A stretch of 64,000 nt of DNA. It comes from Symsagittifera roscoffensis (Eukaryota > Xenacoelomorpha > Acoela > Convolutidae). Each line of letters begins with the position of its first letter. The stretch's first letter is position 1. Made by a program: the position numbers and the translations under genes. The notes beneath the pieces were generated by a model. It had not been told where the DNA came from. It was given only the letters and a program-made list of their open reading frames with translations, and made no database searches. Below are positions 30,306 to 40,400 of the stretch, piece by piece. The stretch covers positions 24,806,701 through 24,870,700 of the forward strand of contig NC_087063.1 in assembly GCF_963678635.1 (NCBI RefSeq), read 5' to 3'.

Positions 30306-31466
30306 AAGAGTTCAAAATTCAAGTTTCTTTTAGATGTTTGCCTCCGAGGTCTCTCAAACTTTCGCTTCGATAAAGTTTATCGCTAAATCTCCAAATTGAA
30401 CATTGCGAAAACCCGAAGCAAAATTAAAAAACTAACACAACACCGGACTTTTTTTTTTTAAATAACGACATTTTAACCGAACATCAGACCCATCTAGTTG
30501 GAGTTCAAAAGACAGCTAAATCTTTCACCGATCATCAGGTATTAGAAAGCAAGCAACGCGAGTTCAAGGAAAAATAAATAAGCTGGTCTGAGAAAATTGA
30601 AGACTGCCAATATTTATCAAGAACAAATCGCAAAAGAAAATGACACTATTTGGCTACTATTACTACATGCATTCGGTTAATAATAATATAATACCCGAAA
30701 ATATTAACCACTTGGTCAAAAATAAGCGCAAATGGGAGCAAAAAGTTGTCACACGGTCCAAACACTGAGTTGGGGTTAAAAATTTCTGGGTATTCAACTT
30801 TTTATATGAAGAACACTATTCAATACAAACCACTGAAACATAGCAGACTATGTGGTAAGCTTCGTCCAACAATCTTCTCTGATTTGGATTCCGGCATCAT
30901 ATCGGAAATTTTTGCACCAAATTTTATCAAAGCTAAAAATTTAACAAACAGACACAAGACCACGAATGATCAAACTTTATTAAAAGAAAATGTGATCTTA
31001 ACTCATCAAAGAAAACGAAGTCATGCTGAAAAGTTAAATTACACAACGAAAGAGGAAAGTCGAAACACGAGTTCAGTCATATATTATGTACGATTTTACT
31101 TCTAGAAAGTTCTTCAACTAGAGCTACAACTTTTTTCGAAACTTTCAACATGAAAGTAGGGACAAACAAACAAACAACCGTTGACATGTATCAAGTTTAC
31201 ATTTTAAAAAATAGCATACTAAAAACACAAAGATTTCAACTGATTTGTGTGAACGAAGAATTTTCTAATCGAGAGCAATAATACGAAACCTTTAAACTGC
31301 CGCAAAATAAGTTGCAATGAAAGACTCACGATCTGGATTAGTTTGAAAACTAAGAGCATCATAAAATAGCGAATTGACATCCATAAAATCGACGCGATTT
31401 CGACCAAGTTGACTTGAATTGACTTTTACACACAGTTGAAAACATCGAGAACAGACATTATTTTCT

Positions 31467-33158
31467 TTAATTTCCGCTACTGTCAAAACGAACTTCGATT
31501 TCGCGTCCATCAATCACTTTTCCGTTCATCCTCATGATGGCGTTTTCCGCCTCTTGGGGACCCGAGAACCTAACAATGCCGCAACCCTTCGACTTTCCGT
31601 TTTCCATCTTAATCTCAGCATACAACACTTGGCCGAACTCGGAGAACCGGTCTTTCAACATCTGCCAATTGACTTGGAAAGGAAGATTGCGAATGAAAAT
31701 CGTACAGTTACCGACGACACCGCGTCGACCGAAACCAGGAGCGAGAGCCGGGTTGGGTTCACTTCCCAAGCCTGGCATTCCTTGGCTACCAAAACTACCA
31801 CCTTGCATGGGATTTTTACCAGAGTAAGAAGAACCGGCAGAGCTTAACGGCATACTGGGACTAGCACCCGAAGGTCCCATACGAGAGCGAAGCATTTCCA
31901 GCTCTTTCAGAAGTTCCATTTCTTTCTGTCTCAAATCCGGACCACCGCGCTCCATCTGAGGAACAGACGGCGGCAGACCACTAGATCTGAACGAATCAAT
32001 GGGTGGCTCAAATGGACGACTAGGAGCGAAAGACCTTCCTAAATCCCCACCGAAACCCGACGACGCAGGTGGAAAAGCAGAGCGCTCCGAACTCATAGAC
32101 TGCAAAAGAATCTTCTCGCGTTCTCTTTGCAGAGCTAAACGTTCGAGCTCCAATTCTCGCGATATCAAGGACGCAGAAGCCAAACCTCCTCCCCCGCCCA
32201 ACGAAGACATTCCACCTAGCCTTGAAACATCTCCAAGGCCCATACCGGACGATCTTGAGAACAAATCCGGAGGAGGGTTCCGAGGAGGAGCATAACTAGC
32301 CATCAATTCTTGAATTGATATCTTATTTTTTGACATCTGATCAATTTTGACAGTTATTTTTCTGTCCCGCACCAACTGACCATGAAACTTAGCTACTGCT
32401 TCCAGAGCTTCCAATGGCGTAGTGAAGTGAACCGTTCCATAACCTTTAGTCTTTCCATCCGTACCTTCAACCATTTTGACATTGACGACGTTTCCCGCCA
32501 TTTTGAAAATATCCTTCAAATCTTGCCACTTCATTGCAAAATCCACATTTGCAACGAACACAGTATCAGACAATTGTCCACTGTTTACAGCATCTATCAC
32601 ATTTTCGTTTACTCCCAGTCGCTTTAAAACGCTTGGATCTGAGCTCATAATAGTTTGGACCATCTCAAGAACCCGACCAGACACGTCTTCTTGTACGCCA
32701 CTTCTATGACCAAGGCGATCACCCAGATCAGGTTGACGACCACCACCACCTCCGCCAGGTCCACTTCGCCTGTCTTCTTTACGCTCTTCAACTCTTTGTC
32801 GCTTTCTTTTTTCTTCGTCAGTGAACTTTTTCACGACCAACTGCCGGCCGTTTACATCGTGTCTATTCAATTCTTCAACCGCCTTCTGAGCCTGCTCAGC
32901 CGATGGAAAAATTGCAACACCGGCCCCTTTGTGCCTACCGCTATCATCTTGCCAAATTTTGACATGTCCTACTTCACCGACTTTGTCTCTAATCAAGTCT
33001 TTAAGTTTCTGCCAATGAAACTCGTATGGGATATTTGAGACCAACACTTCGCAGCACCTATCTTCATCACTTGCACCTACTCTTCTTGGAGGGGAGTCCA
33101 GCTTGCGCTTTCTGTCATTGATTTCTGGATCGCTTTCCATTTTAATCAGCTTTGACAT
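31467..33158 (-). CDS. HNRNPM: Heterogeneous nuclear ribonucleoprotein M homolog, three RRMs
   Basis: Intact, intronless 563-residue protein. HnRNP M/MYEF2 proteins (Rumpelstiltskin in flies) bind pre-mRNA in the nucleus and influence splicing and mRNA localisation. RRM1 is at ~38-112 (EVLVSNIPYEFHWQKLKDLI), RRM2 at ~200-275 (TVFVANVDFAMKWQDLKDIF, then GYGTVHFTT) and RRM3 at ~483-560 (CTIFIRNLPFQVNWQMLKDRF, then GKSKGCGIVRF), ending a few residues later as in vertebrate HNRNPM. A basic KRKLDSPPRR segment near residue 17 may act as a nuclear signal, a Gly-rich run follows RRM1, and a Gly/Met/Arg/Ser-rich linker joins RRM2 and RRM3. I chose the ATG at 33158; a further ATG (33140) lies six codons downstream. 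The acceptor-like TTTTCAG is 5 nt upstream. About 215 bp further up is the left LTR of the giant element, so the insertion lies where this gene's promoter or outron would be. Confidence 0.94.
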   Translation of the reverse strand: MSKLIKMESDPEINDRKRKLDSPPRRVGASDEDRCCEVLVSNIPYEFHWQKLKDLIRDKVGEVGHVKIWQDDSGRHKGAGVAIFPSAEQAQKAVEELNRHDVNGRQLVVKKFTDEEKRKRQRVEERKEDRRSGPGGGGGGRQPDLGDRLGHRSGVQEDVSGRVLEMVQTIMSSDPSVLKRLGVNENVIDAVNSGQLSDTVFVANVDFAMKWQDLKDIFKMAGNVVNVKMVEGTDGKTKGYGTVHFTTPLEALEAVAKFHGQLVRDRKITVKIDQMSKNKISIQELMASYAPPRNPPPDLFSRSSGMGLGDVSRLGGMSSLGGGGGLASASLISRELELERLALQREREKILLQSMSSERSAFPPASSGFGGDLGRSFAPSRPFEPPIDSFRSSGLPPSVPQMERGGPDLRQKEMELLKELEMLRSRMGPSGASPSMPLSSAGSSYSGKNPMQGGSFGSQGMPGLGSEPNPALAPGFGRRGVVGNCTIFIRNLPFQVNWQMLKDRFSEFGQVLYAEIKMENGKSKGCGIVRFSGPQEAENAIMRMNGKVIDGREIEVRFDSSGN

Positions 33159-33163
33159 GCAAA

Positions 33164-33175
33164 CTGAAAACAACC
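33164..33175 (-). promoter_or_regulatory. Splice-acceptor-like site upstream of HNRNPM
   Basis: GGTTGTTTTCAG on the minus strand ends at 33164, 5 nt before the ATG. Confidence 0.5.
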
Positions 33176-33327
33176 ATGTACCAATTATTCTCTTTTTTCT
33201 TTTCAGACAAAAAATTCAAAAAAACCACTTGGTTCTTGGTTAAACGTACATGCTGCTACAAAATACATGAACATAAGTTTAAAATCAACAATTACACCGG
33301 CATGTAATTTACAATTATATTTTTTTA

Positions 33328-33365
33328 CACAGAGGCAAAGCTGCGCTTCGCAAACACAAGCGAGG
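33328..33365 (+). repeat. GAGGCGAAGC hairpin repeat, copy 7
   Basis: ACACAGAGGCAAAGCTGCGC then TTCGCAAACACAAGCGAGG. The left LTR of the giant element begins 24 bp further right. Confidence 0.55.
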
Positions 33366-33388
33366 AAAATGCAAAAAAGATCTCTAAC

Positions 33389-34273
33389 TGTGCCATTCTG
33401 CCAGATGACACAGCATAACCTTCCCGCGACAGAAAAAAAAGTGACTTAAGGCCTTATGAACAAAAAAGTGTTGCGACGGAGGGTCAGAATGTTCTAGAAT
33501 TTTTATTTTTAAAATTTCGATTGGAAGAAGAACATTTCTGAGAAATAGAAAAAAGACGGCCATTTTGAATAGAAAAAGACGAAAATCAGAACGACGCCAT
33601 ATTTTGTGAAGAACAGTTGTATCAGAGACAGAAAAACACGGAGCCTCTTATCGTGGAAAGAACACACGATAAGGACCTTAGCGACAGATATTTGTGGAGA
33701 CGGAGGCTTCAGTGGGGGGAAGAGAAATACCACGGAACCCTCCCGGGACACGAAATATAGGAGATAAGAGTGTTATCTCAAGAAAATCACGGGAGCGGAG
33801 GCTTGGTTCCCCAGAGACTGTTATATGTGAAGGGACTGTGAAAACTGACCATAACAGCTGCTGTAATGTCCTAGATCTTAATTAACACCGTTATTATTTA
33901 ATATTTCAGAGCATGATTAGATAGAAAAAGGAAAGGGTCAATCCATCTCCAATGGATTTAATATAAAACTGTCACACAAAAACATAATAAAATAGGTTGT
34001 TCGAGCCGTGTTTTTAATGACAATCACGTAGTCTGAGGATCCGAGACTCAGCTATGTGGTTGTGTTCGCATGCAAACGAAAGCTGATCAAAAGTCGTTTG
34101 ACTGATGGCCTAAAAATGGTAACTTTTTACTTTGCCCTAGACAGACCAGAAAATCAACTGGCAAGGTCGAGACGGTAAAAAACGAGTAGAATTAAGGTAA
34201 CTGACGCCTGCCAGTCGTCAATAGGTACTTTTTCTACGCTCCGTCGCTGTGTGATATTTGGGCGAATGTTACA
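33389..34273 (+). repeat. 5' LTR
   Basis: 885 bp, begins TGTGCCATTC and ends GAATGTTACA. It holds CGGAGGGT (33477-33484), a TATA-like box, AATAAA and, near 34026-34060, a hairpin around TCTGAGGATCCGAGACTCAG. The left neighbour is an old hairpin repeat upstream of HNRNPM. Confidence 0.97.
33962..33991 (+). promoter_or_regulatory. LTR core promoter and polyadenylation signal
   Basis: TATAAA at 33962-33967, followed by AATAAA at 33986-33991 (AATAAAATAGG). The same pair is at 58740 and 58764 in the 3' LTR. U3/R would meet near 33990-34000. Confidence 0.5.
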
Positions 34274-34285
34274 TAGACGTTTTTA

Positions 34286-34303
34286 TGGCGCTCCTGGGTG
34301 GGC
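34286..34303 (+). other. Candidate primer-binding site
   Basis: TGGCGCTCCTGGGTGGGC begins with the TGG expected from a tRNA CCA end. It starts 12 nt after the LTR, further than in many elements, so the site is plausible but unproven. The matching tRNA 3' end would read GGAGCG plus CCA. Confidence 0.45.
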
Positions 34304-34349
34304 CTGTTAAAGGCATGAAACCATCATGATCAGCAAGCGTTTCAGCGAC

Positions 34350-36435
34350 GAACCCTCCGCTCCGGGCGTATGCCCGAGTTAGAGGTCTTAATGACCGTTA
34401 TTGTACTAGGGGGAAGGTGCGTACCCTCCGTCTAGTACAATTTAGCTTTTTAACTTAGTTAACACCGAAAATTCCGGGGGCCGGAGGGTTAGGTGGGAAG
34501 TCATGAACCCGCTTGTCCCGAGGTCCCGGGACCAAAAACAACTAAAGAGAAAGCGTAAAACCAAACAAAAACAGTGTATAACCAAGAAAAAGCCAAAAAC
34601 ATAATTATTTAAAAACAAAAAAGTACAAAAAACAGTAAAAAATCCAAAAAGGACCAAAAACAGTAAAAAACATAAAGTGACAGTTTATATGTTATTTCCG
34701 GACGAGATGTGATCTGACCTTCCTATTTGTTGTTGTTTCAGATTGATTTATATCGTTTCTGATAGAAAGATTGTGTGTTTTGGTGAAGGGTTGGATACCC
34801 TCCCTCGAGTGTAATTTGAGTGTTTAAGCACGTTAATGGTGATTTTGCCGGTGGCCGGAGGGTAGAGTGGCAAGCTGATCAGCGTGTTCCACACTCAACA
34901 GGAACATCAAGGACAACATCCGCAATGACTGTTGGGTATCGTTGAAGCAGTTTTAGTATCGTTCGGGTACTGTTTCATTAAAACTTAAGTGGTGGGGGGC
35001 ACGATTGGCGCGGTCCGATTGTACCCTCCATCGATTACAAATTTCCGAGTTAAGGGTCTTAATTCGGATATTTTGGTGCAAAGGAGGGTATAGTACTATT
35101 TATTAACGACTATTAATAGATTATTATCCTTATTATATATTACTTATCTCCTATTTAGACCCAAGAAACACCCATTTTTTGTCGAAAATTACCAATTTTC
35201 GACCAAACCGTAGACCCCCAAATTTTCGGATATCCGAGCTTTTCCGATAGGCAAAAAGCTTTTATATAGAGAGTAGCTACGTAGTTCGATCCCCTTCACT
35301 AAGGAAACCGCGTGAGCAAAGACTCAGTAGAAGTTAGGAAAACGAAAATTTTTCGATCAAAATTTTGATAATTTTCTGTATTTTGTCAATCTGTTTTGGG
35401 GATCGAGTTTTTGAGTTTTTAGAGTTAGAGCAATAAAATTTTTTGCGTTAGGAGCGTGCTAGCATAACGTGCTCGGTTACTAGAGAAATTTTTGGGTAAC
35501 CCTCCGAGTAGCTCCGTGGATAGAGCTAACGACTTAAGGTTTGGAAAAGGAAGGAATCGGAGGGTCCAAATTTGATAGTTTTTGGCCAAATTTTTGTTTC
35601 TAAACCAATTTTGGTCCGGTTTTTTGCATTATTCCAGTGCCGTACAGGGCTACTACGCTCATTTCAAGTATTTTTAGGCACTTTCGACCGGAATTGCGAA
35701 AAAAGTCTTTCAGATCCTATACAGGTGGTGAAAAAGGCCATTTTGACGAACGCGTTTTTGGCGATTTCTCAAAGACTAGTTATCCGATCGGGATAATTTT
35801 GGTACCATAAGTCGACGTTTTTGACCACTTTTTCGAATCGCAACCGTTTTTGGGTTGATTATTTCGGAAAAGAAAAATTTTTTAGAATTTGTTGGTTCGG
35901 AGGGTCCAAGTAACGGGCCACCCTCCGAGCGGCAGAAAATTTTATCAAAACATCTTTTTATTCAACTGGGAAGGTTGACCGTGTCAGCCAACCTAGTTTT
36001 AAGTCAGGTAGACCGCTTTCAGAGGCTTTACTGCGGTGATTTAACCCTTTTTCTTGATTTTGGGGGAACCCTCCGAAGTGACCCTCCGGAGTCAGCTAAA
36101 CCCTTTAGCAACCCTCCTTAGTGGAAAATTTCCACGAGATCACCCTAAGAAGTTGAAACAGCTCCCCCTAGAACCCTTAGCTTATTTTGACGCTGTTTAA
36201 AGCTAGTAGGAGAACCTTCCAAGTGAGATCAGAAAATTTGAAAATTTTGGAGGTACCCTCCGAAGTGACCCTCCGGAGCGTATTAAGCATCTTATTGACC
36301 CTCCTTAGTAAATTTAGGGGGACCCTCCGAAGTAACTTGGGTGATTAAGATACCCTCCTAAGTAACTTGAGTGATTGAGGTACCCTCCGAGGTAACCCTC
36401 CGGAGTGTCTTAAACCTTCTAGCGACCCTCCTTGT
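34350..36435 (+). repeat. Leader motif field: ACCCTCCG and CGGAGGGT
   Basis: ACCCTCCG occurs exactly at 34352, 34423, 35499, 35920, 36068, 36081, 36256, 36269, 36322, 36382 and 36395; ACCCTCCT variants are near 36110, 36297, 36352 and 36425. Its reverse complement CGGAGGGT is at 34482, 34856, 35558 and 35898, and once in each LTR. A 24-nt block with two motif copies ending CGGAG repeats at 36068 and 36256, with a variant at 36382. The hairpin TTGTACTAG/CTAGTACAA (34401-34440) encloses one motif. No credible coding frame; this is untranslated leader RNA. Confidence 0.8.
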
Positions 36436-36679
36436 AAGAGACTTGAGTAAACCTTCTGTGGCAATTTGGGAAACGGAAAATATCCATTTAATTAGGATCA
36501 TATTAGGATATTAGGCGTGCTTATCAGGATCAGAAGAACCCATTCTGACCCGGAAATTCGTGATCAACTTTGGATTCTATATTGGGTGTATTAGAAGTAC
36601 CCGAACAAAATTTTTTTTTGATTGTGATTTTGGTTGAGTGGTTGCCTTGAGCTACTTAATAGGAAAGTTCGGGCAATCC

Positions 36680-36753
36680 GGGAACAAATAAAGGAAGACC
36701 TCGGTGGGTGTATTAAGCAAATACACACCCACTTGAGAAGAAGAATTGTTCCC
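36680..36753 (+). ncRNA. Leader hairpin 1 (structured RNA element)
   Basis: Outer stem GGGAACAA (36680-36687) pairs with TTGTTCCC (36746-36753). Inner stem GTGGGTGT (36704-36711) pairs with ACACCCAC (36725-36732) across a short loop. It belongs to a ~185-bp unit repeated once downstream. Confidence 0.7.
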
Positions 36754-36865
36754 TACTCTCGTGCACTTGGAGCAGTCCGAGTGTGGGAGAGCTTTCTCAT
36801 AGATTTGACGAATTTTCGACCAAGAGGTTGCCTTGAGCTACTGGGTAGGACAGCTCGGGCAATCG

Positions 36866-36937
36866 CAGGACACCCAAAAGAAGACCTCGGTGGGTGTATT
36901 AGGCAAATACACACCCACTTGAGAAGACTGTGTCCTG
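36866..36937 (+). ncRNA. Leader hairpin 2, paralog with compensatory changes
   Basis: Outer stem CAGGACAC (36866-36873) pairs with GTGTCCTG (36930-36937). The inner stem is the same as in hairpin 1. The outer arms differ from hairpin 1 in most positions yet remain fully complementary. Confidence 0.7.
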
Positions 36938-37404
36938 GGCTTCGTTCTTTCGGATCGTTCCGATTGGGGGAAGTCTTTTTCTTTAAGACTAAGTTTTATT
37001 CATCTATTTCTGAATCATCACTGCTTTTTATCGAAGATTGTTTAATTTTAACAAAGCAGTGACTTGATAAATTGTGTGGCAATAAATTGATACTGACAAA
37101 AGGTCGCTGTCACCTGTAGGATATTCTTATCTGATTATCGATTGTGTTTTGTGTACCGATTATATCTTGTGGAAACTTAGTGTTACTGTTATATTATACA
37201 ACCGGGTTGAGTTAGCATTGTATCAATACTGGGTAGACCCTGTGTGTAACTTTAGCTGAGTTACTAGTTTAGTCGTGAGAGATCTAAGAGACATTTTGAT
37301 ACTGACGGAATCGAGTAGGCAGCGTTAAGTGATTTAACTAAATCTTGTTTGTGGTACGTTTGCATTGCCATCAGATTACGAATACTTTCATTTTGATACA
37401 AACT

Positions 37405-40400
37405 ATGCAGCGCAGGGACTCGCTAGGATCGACTACTAAAATTCCCAGGTTAAGCAAGGGAAGCACGCGGAAGTTTAGAACTAGGCGTAGCCAAACCTCG
37501 TTTAGCAGCGCTTCCGACGCGTTTGCTGAAGACGAATCGACTAAAGGTCAACCTGATCTTTCAGTGAGCGGAATGAAACTAAGGAGCGAGAAAAACCTCG
37601 ATGGCAATCAAAGGCGGAGCTCCGAGGCCGAGCCTGCGAGCGAAACGCTGGTGGATCCCTTTGACGAAGGGGAGCGAACGCTCATTCGACCCGACTTTGA
37701 GCCAGACGAGGTCCTCGAACGGGAGGAAGCCGAGAGGACAGAGGAGACCTCGGAGCGTCCCGAGGTCGAACCTCGGGAGGAAGTGTTGTACAGGGGAATG
37801 TCCAAATCAGAGACTAAGAGCTATAAATGGAGAAAGGAACCTTCACATCTGACAAGTGCACACTCATCCTTGGCCAAACAGAGTAACAACGCGATGATGT
37901 CGAGTATGAGTCCGGGTGAAGAGCAGACGTTCTCGAAGGCCAAGAAGAGTTGGAAGTCCTTGTACGACGAACGCATGGCGTCACTACCAACTGTAGGTTT
38001 GACTTCCAGTGATGGCTACCCGGAGATAACCCATCCGGATGTGAACTTCACACCGTGCCCAAGGAACGACATGAGCAGGGAGGCGTCTTCTGCCTCGCCG
38101 ACCAGGCCTATGTCAGATGGGATAACGATGGGAGCATCATCAACGTTCGACAGACTGATGACGTCAATGCACAAGCAAAAGGGCGGTGCGTCATCAAGTA
38201 CTAGGCTACAGCCACAGTTGACCTCGTCTTCTCTGGGGCTAACCCCGCCATTGGGGGCAGCTGGTGACATAAGTGATATGTTCGCTGGTGTGATGAATGG
38301 CCTGGATGAATTGAGGCGAGACATGACTAAGAGGATAGATCAAGTTGACGAGAGAGCTCACCATGGTCGAGAGAATTTGAAAGATGAGCTAACGCACGTG
38401 AAGTCGCAGGCGAGGTTTGATCAGGCTCAATTGATTCGTGACACCGATCAATGCCTGGCCGAGAGCCTGGCACAGGCAAACAAAGAGTCAGAGGAAAGAG
38501 AGGCTAGGATGACAAGAGAGATCGAGCGATTGTTGAATGATCATGATAATACCTACGCCCAAACGATGACTGGCCTGGAAAGGAGGTTGGACGCCAAATC
38601 TGACTTGATGATGCGGAAGCTTGACGCGATCCTGAATGGGAATAGTTGGCAGGAGCATTCCAACTCAAGGGAGCGCTCGCGCCATGCGAATGTTGGAGAT
38701 GGTACGGGCAACAGTGCCAGAGCCCAGCAAGGCTCGAGAACGAACTACGAAAATAGAAACAAGGAGCGGCCAAGGGCAGCCCCGCAGAGGCCTGGCTGGA
38801 CAAATCCAGTCCCACCGGAGGCAGATGCCACCCCGGAGACAAGATTGCCAACCGTGCCACAAGTCAGCTCAGTACCAGATCTGACTACAGTCTCACAAGA
38901 CACAACGATGTATGCCTCGATGTTTGAGCCTCTGAACAGATCTCTTGAAACATTCATCACCAAGCTCTCGAAGTCAACCGAGAGAGGAGAGAGGTCAAGA
39001 AGAACACTGAAAAAGCCGAAGTCATATAAAGACGAGTCAGACGGCTGCATTGATACTTGGATAGAGGTGATGAAGTTACACTTTGAGGAAGAGAATCTCT
39101 CCAAGAAACAAGAGTGCAGCGCGCTGACGAGCAACCTGGAGGGTACTGCATTAAATTGTGTAATGGCGAAAAGAGCCAATGAGAGAGACAGCGCTCGCAA
39201 GATATTCGACATCCTGCTGAATCGTTTCGGCTCTGGAGTACAAGGGCACCAGGCCATGGTGAAGTTCGAGAAGAGGCGACAGAGAGATGAAGAATCAATA
39301 GATAAATTCTTGGATGACCTTGAACTGCTCAGGAGGAGGAGCAACCCGGATGAGAGAATATCCGAACGAAACTTGGCGATCGCTTCGAAGTTCATGGATG
39401 GTGTAAGGAGTGAGGAGTTGAAGACGATGTTGGCCACTCACTTCACCCTGTCGCTTGACCAGGTACCCACGCCCGACGACTTGCGTATGAAGTCACGCGA
39501 GTATTTACTGATAAAACCGAGGGCGCAAAACCGTTACAGCAATTATGGCAACTATAGCGGGACAAACACTGGTGCGAATTCCAGTTGGTACAAACCTCGC
39601 GATGACATGGACAAGAGGAGGTCGTGTGCGAATTGTGGTTCGATGGACCATCACGTTTCTGCGTGTTCTGCATACAAACAGAACATGAAGGCCATAGGCT
39701 ACTTTCTCGAGGACGCTGACGCGACCGACGAGGATCATGAAGAGTACGTGAGAGGGCTCATCATGAAATATGGTCCGAGGTGTTTCTTCTGTAATTTGGA
39801 GGGACACTTCAAGTCGGATTGTACTCAATTTTGGGACGCAGTAGCGGACGCGAAACATCCCCGCCACGAAGAGGCGCTTTCGGGTGTCAAGGCCAGTCGA
39901 GCACGTCTGATGAACGAGGCTGAATCTCGGAGAAAGGAAACGACACCGAGCACCTTTGCGACCAAAAAGGTAAAGACATGGCCTGACGAGGTGGTAGCCT
40001 CGAACCTCGAAGCAGAGTCGTCTAGTCCACTCAAGGTGGATTACGGCCTGGCGGCAAGGACAGCGCTGCAGAATGTCAAACAGGACCTTGCCACGAAAGA
40101 AGTGGAGCAATGGGTAAGGTCGGAGCTGGAAAGCACAGATCTTCGGGAGAGTCTTAATGTCCTCGGTAAAGCGACAAAAGTAGAAGACAAAGAGGAGCCC
40201 GAGAAACAGGGACTAAAACTGAACGTTATATCTGGCAAGACTTTCGGCATGACGAAGGCAGGGACCAAAATAATGTCTATCATCTCAGTCGCAGGGCACC
40301 AGGTGGTCAAGAACTTGAGCGAGCCATCCGAGATTACACTGGTCCACCTGGACATCTATGCTGACTACCTGAAGGAGAAGGATCCCAAACTGGACTCCAG

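Larger units (their letters stand above)
14668..31466. other. Gene-free, repeat-filled spacer
   Basis: Nearly 17 kb in which no open frame longer than ~145 codons occurs and none has a recognisable family or convincing composition. Most of it is AT-rich decayed repeat sequence; the recognisable pieces are listed separately. Stretches with nothing I can name are about 19.2-19.6 kb, 20.05-20.48 kb, 21.2-21.8 kb, 22.4-25.6 kb, 26.0-27.0 kb, 28.2-29.0 kb, 29.1-30.0 kb and 30.3-31.4 kb. Confidence 0.7.

Noticed and set aside
30746..31105. 119-codon plus-strand frame
   Set aside because: No family likeness and composition like the surrounding AT-rich spacer.
33509..33885. Short frames inside the LTRs
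   Set aside because: Identical in both LTRs, without family likeness; LTR regulatory sequence.
36634..37062. 142-codon frame with an internal protein-like repeat
   Set aside because: No ATG start at the left end; the repetition and paired stems are better explained by structured leader RNA.
38504..39437. Long antisense frames within Gag, and similar ones in Pol and ORF3
   Set aside because: Shadows of the coding strand produced by its codon use; no family match.
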